In this document: in pieces, positions 24,134 through 24,487 of the stretch | Layout: each line of letters opens with the position of its first letter | How positions within the stretch are numbered: the first letter of the stretch is position 1 | IMG/VR virus record: IMGVR_UViG_3300019884_000160 | Location: 1 to 24,487 of that record | DNA: 24,487 nt | Direction: 5' to 3' (one strand) | Source of the DNA: a virus | Notes under the pieces: generated by a model | The model's input: only the letters and a program-made list of their open reading frames with translations | The model's database searches: none | Told to the model about the DNA's origin: nothing | Position numbers and translations under genes: made by a program

Positions 24134-24487
24134 ATGAACTATGAGCAGATCAAGGGAGCAGGTGATCGCCTTGTTTTTAACCTCATTACGATGGGGCTTA
24201 CATATGTTGCTGCGCGGGGCTGGCTGGGAGATAGCGAGGTTGCGCTGCTCGCGCCAGCTTTTTCCGTGGCAATAAACACGGTCATCGGCATTATGGTGAA
24301 TCGTCGTGTATCAATTGCCAAGTCTGCAACAAACCTTGGCGACGTTGTTATCACCACGCCGGAGATCGCTAAGAAGACGCCGGACTATCCAAGCATTGTT
24401 TCCAACAAGGCACGGCTATCTGTTATTGCGGATGCTGTGAGTGAAGCGAAGATCGCGGACCCCGAGGAAGCCAAACGAAAGGACTGA
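24134..24487 (+). CDS. Putative holin (Pam3-gp28-like)
   Basis: A 117-residue protein with two likely membrane segments: LVFNLITMGLTYVAARGWL (14-32) and a second at about 36-54 (LLAPAFSVAINTVIGIMV). A charged hydrophilic tail follows, containing VVITTPEIAKK. The N-terminal MNYEQIKGAGDRLVFNLITMGLTYVAARGW fits the Pam3-gp28 family of putative holins (only the pattern is quoted here). AAGGAGGA at 24118-24125 is a strong binding site. It would open the membrane for the amidase. The stop codon ends the window exactly, so downstream spanin genes cannot be seen. Confidence 0.72.
   Translation: MNYEQIKGAGDRLVFNLITMGLTYVAARGWLGDSEVALLAPAFSVAINTVIGIMVNRRVSIAKSATNLGDVVITTPEIAKKTPDYPSIVSNKARLSVIADAVSEAKIADPEEAKRKD

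Overview
This window is the late structural and lysis segment of a tailed double-stranded DNA phage or prophage with a long non-contractile tail (siphovirus). All 23 genes lie on the + strand, mostly with stop/start overlaps or gaps of a few bases. The large terminase has HK97-like features. The head-tail and tail genes (gp6-like connector, head-tail joining protein, DUF3168, HK97 gp10-like, tail tube, tail assembly chaperone, tape measure) follow the order known from alphaproteobacterial phages and gene transfer agents. The DUF6950-type NlpC/P60-like tail protein and the Pam3-gp28-like holin fit the same background. An alphaproteobacterial host, perhaps Rhizobiales, is my inference; nothing in the window identifies it. 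I see no integrase, repressor, att site, tRNA or CRISPR, so lysogeny cannot be judged.

Layout. 1-1608: large terminase. 1609-1936: a short gap with a ten-G run, then a small proline-rich lipoprotein. 1955-3976: one gene encoding a prohead protease fused to the major capsid protein, followed by a structured intergenic element (3984-4070). 4085-5385: an Ig-like putative decoration protein, an acidic/Lys-rich hypothetical protein and a TylF-like methyltransferase whose start codon lies in a near-perfect hairpin. 5382-6767: the portal, unusually placed after the capsid gene. 6742-10735: a block of likely virion-surface proteins, comprising a collagen-like protein, a small beta-rich structural protein and a protein with about 24 tandem 20-residue repeats. 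10725-12899: connector, DUF2190-like cement protein, head-tail joining protein, DUF3168 protein and gp10-like protein. 12914-19204: tail tube, tail assembly chaperone with a lambda-like -1 frameshift site, tape measure, two distal tail proteins, DUF6950 protein and tail-tip hub. 19205-23323: a fibre-like protein with two DUF2793-like modules and a glycine-rich domain, then a large beta-helix tailspike. 23327-24487: amidase endolysin with an SH3b domain, and a holin candidate.

How they work together. Capsid, portal and terminase build and fill the head. Connector-type proteins close the head and join it to a tail whose length is set by the tape measure, with the chaperone and its frameshifted form assisting. 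Hub, fibre and tailspike recognise the host, and holin plus amidase lyse it. The most unusual parts are the protease-capsid fusion with a displaced portal, the accessory surface and methyltransferase genes inserted in the head module, the hairpin over the methyltransferase start, and the nested inverted repeats after the capsid gene. Every function is inferred by reading motifs; no database search was run.
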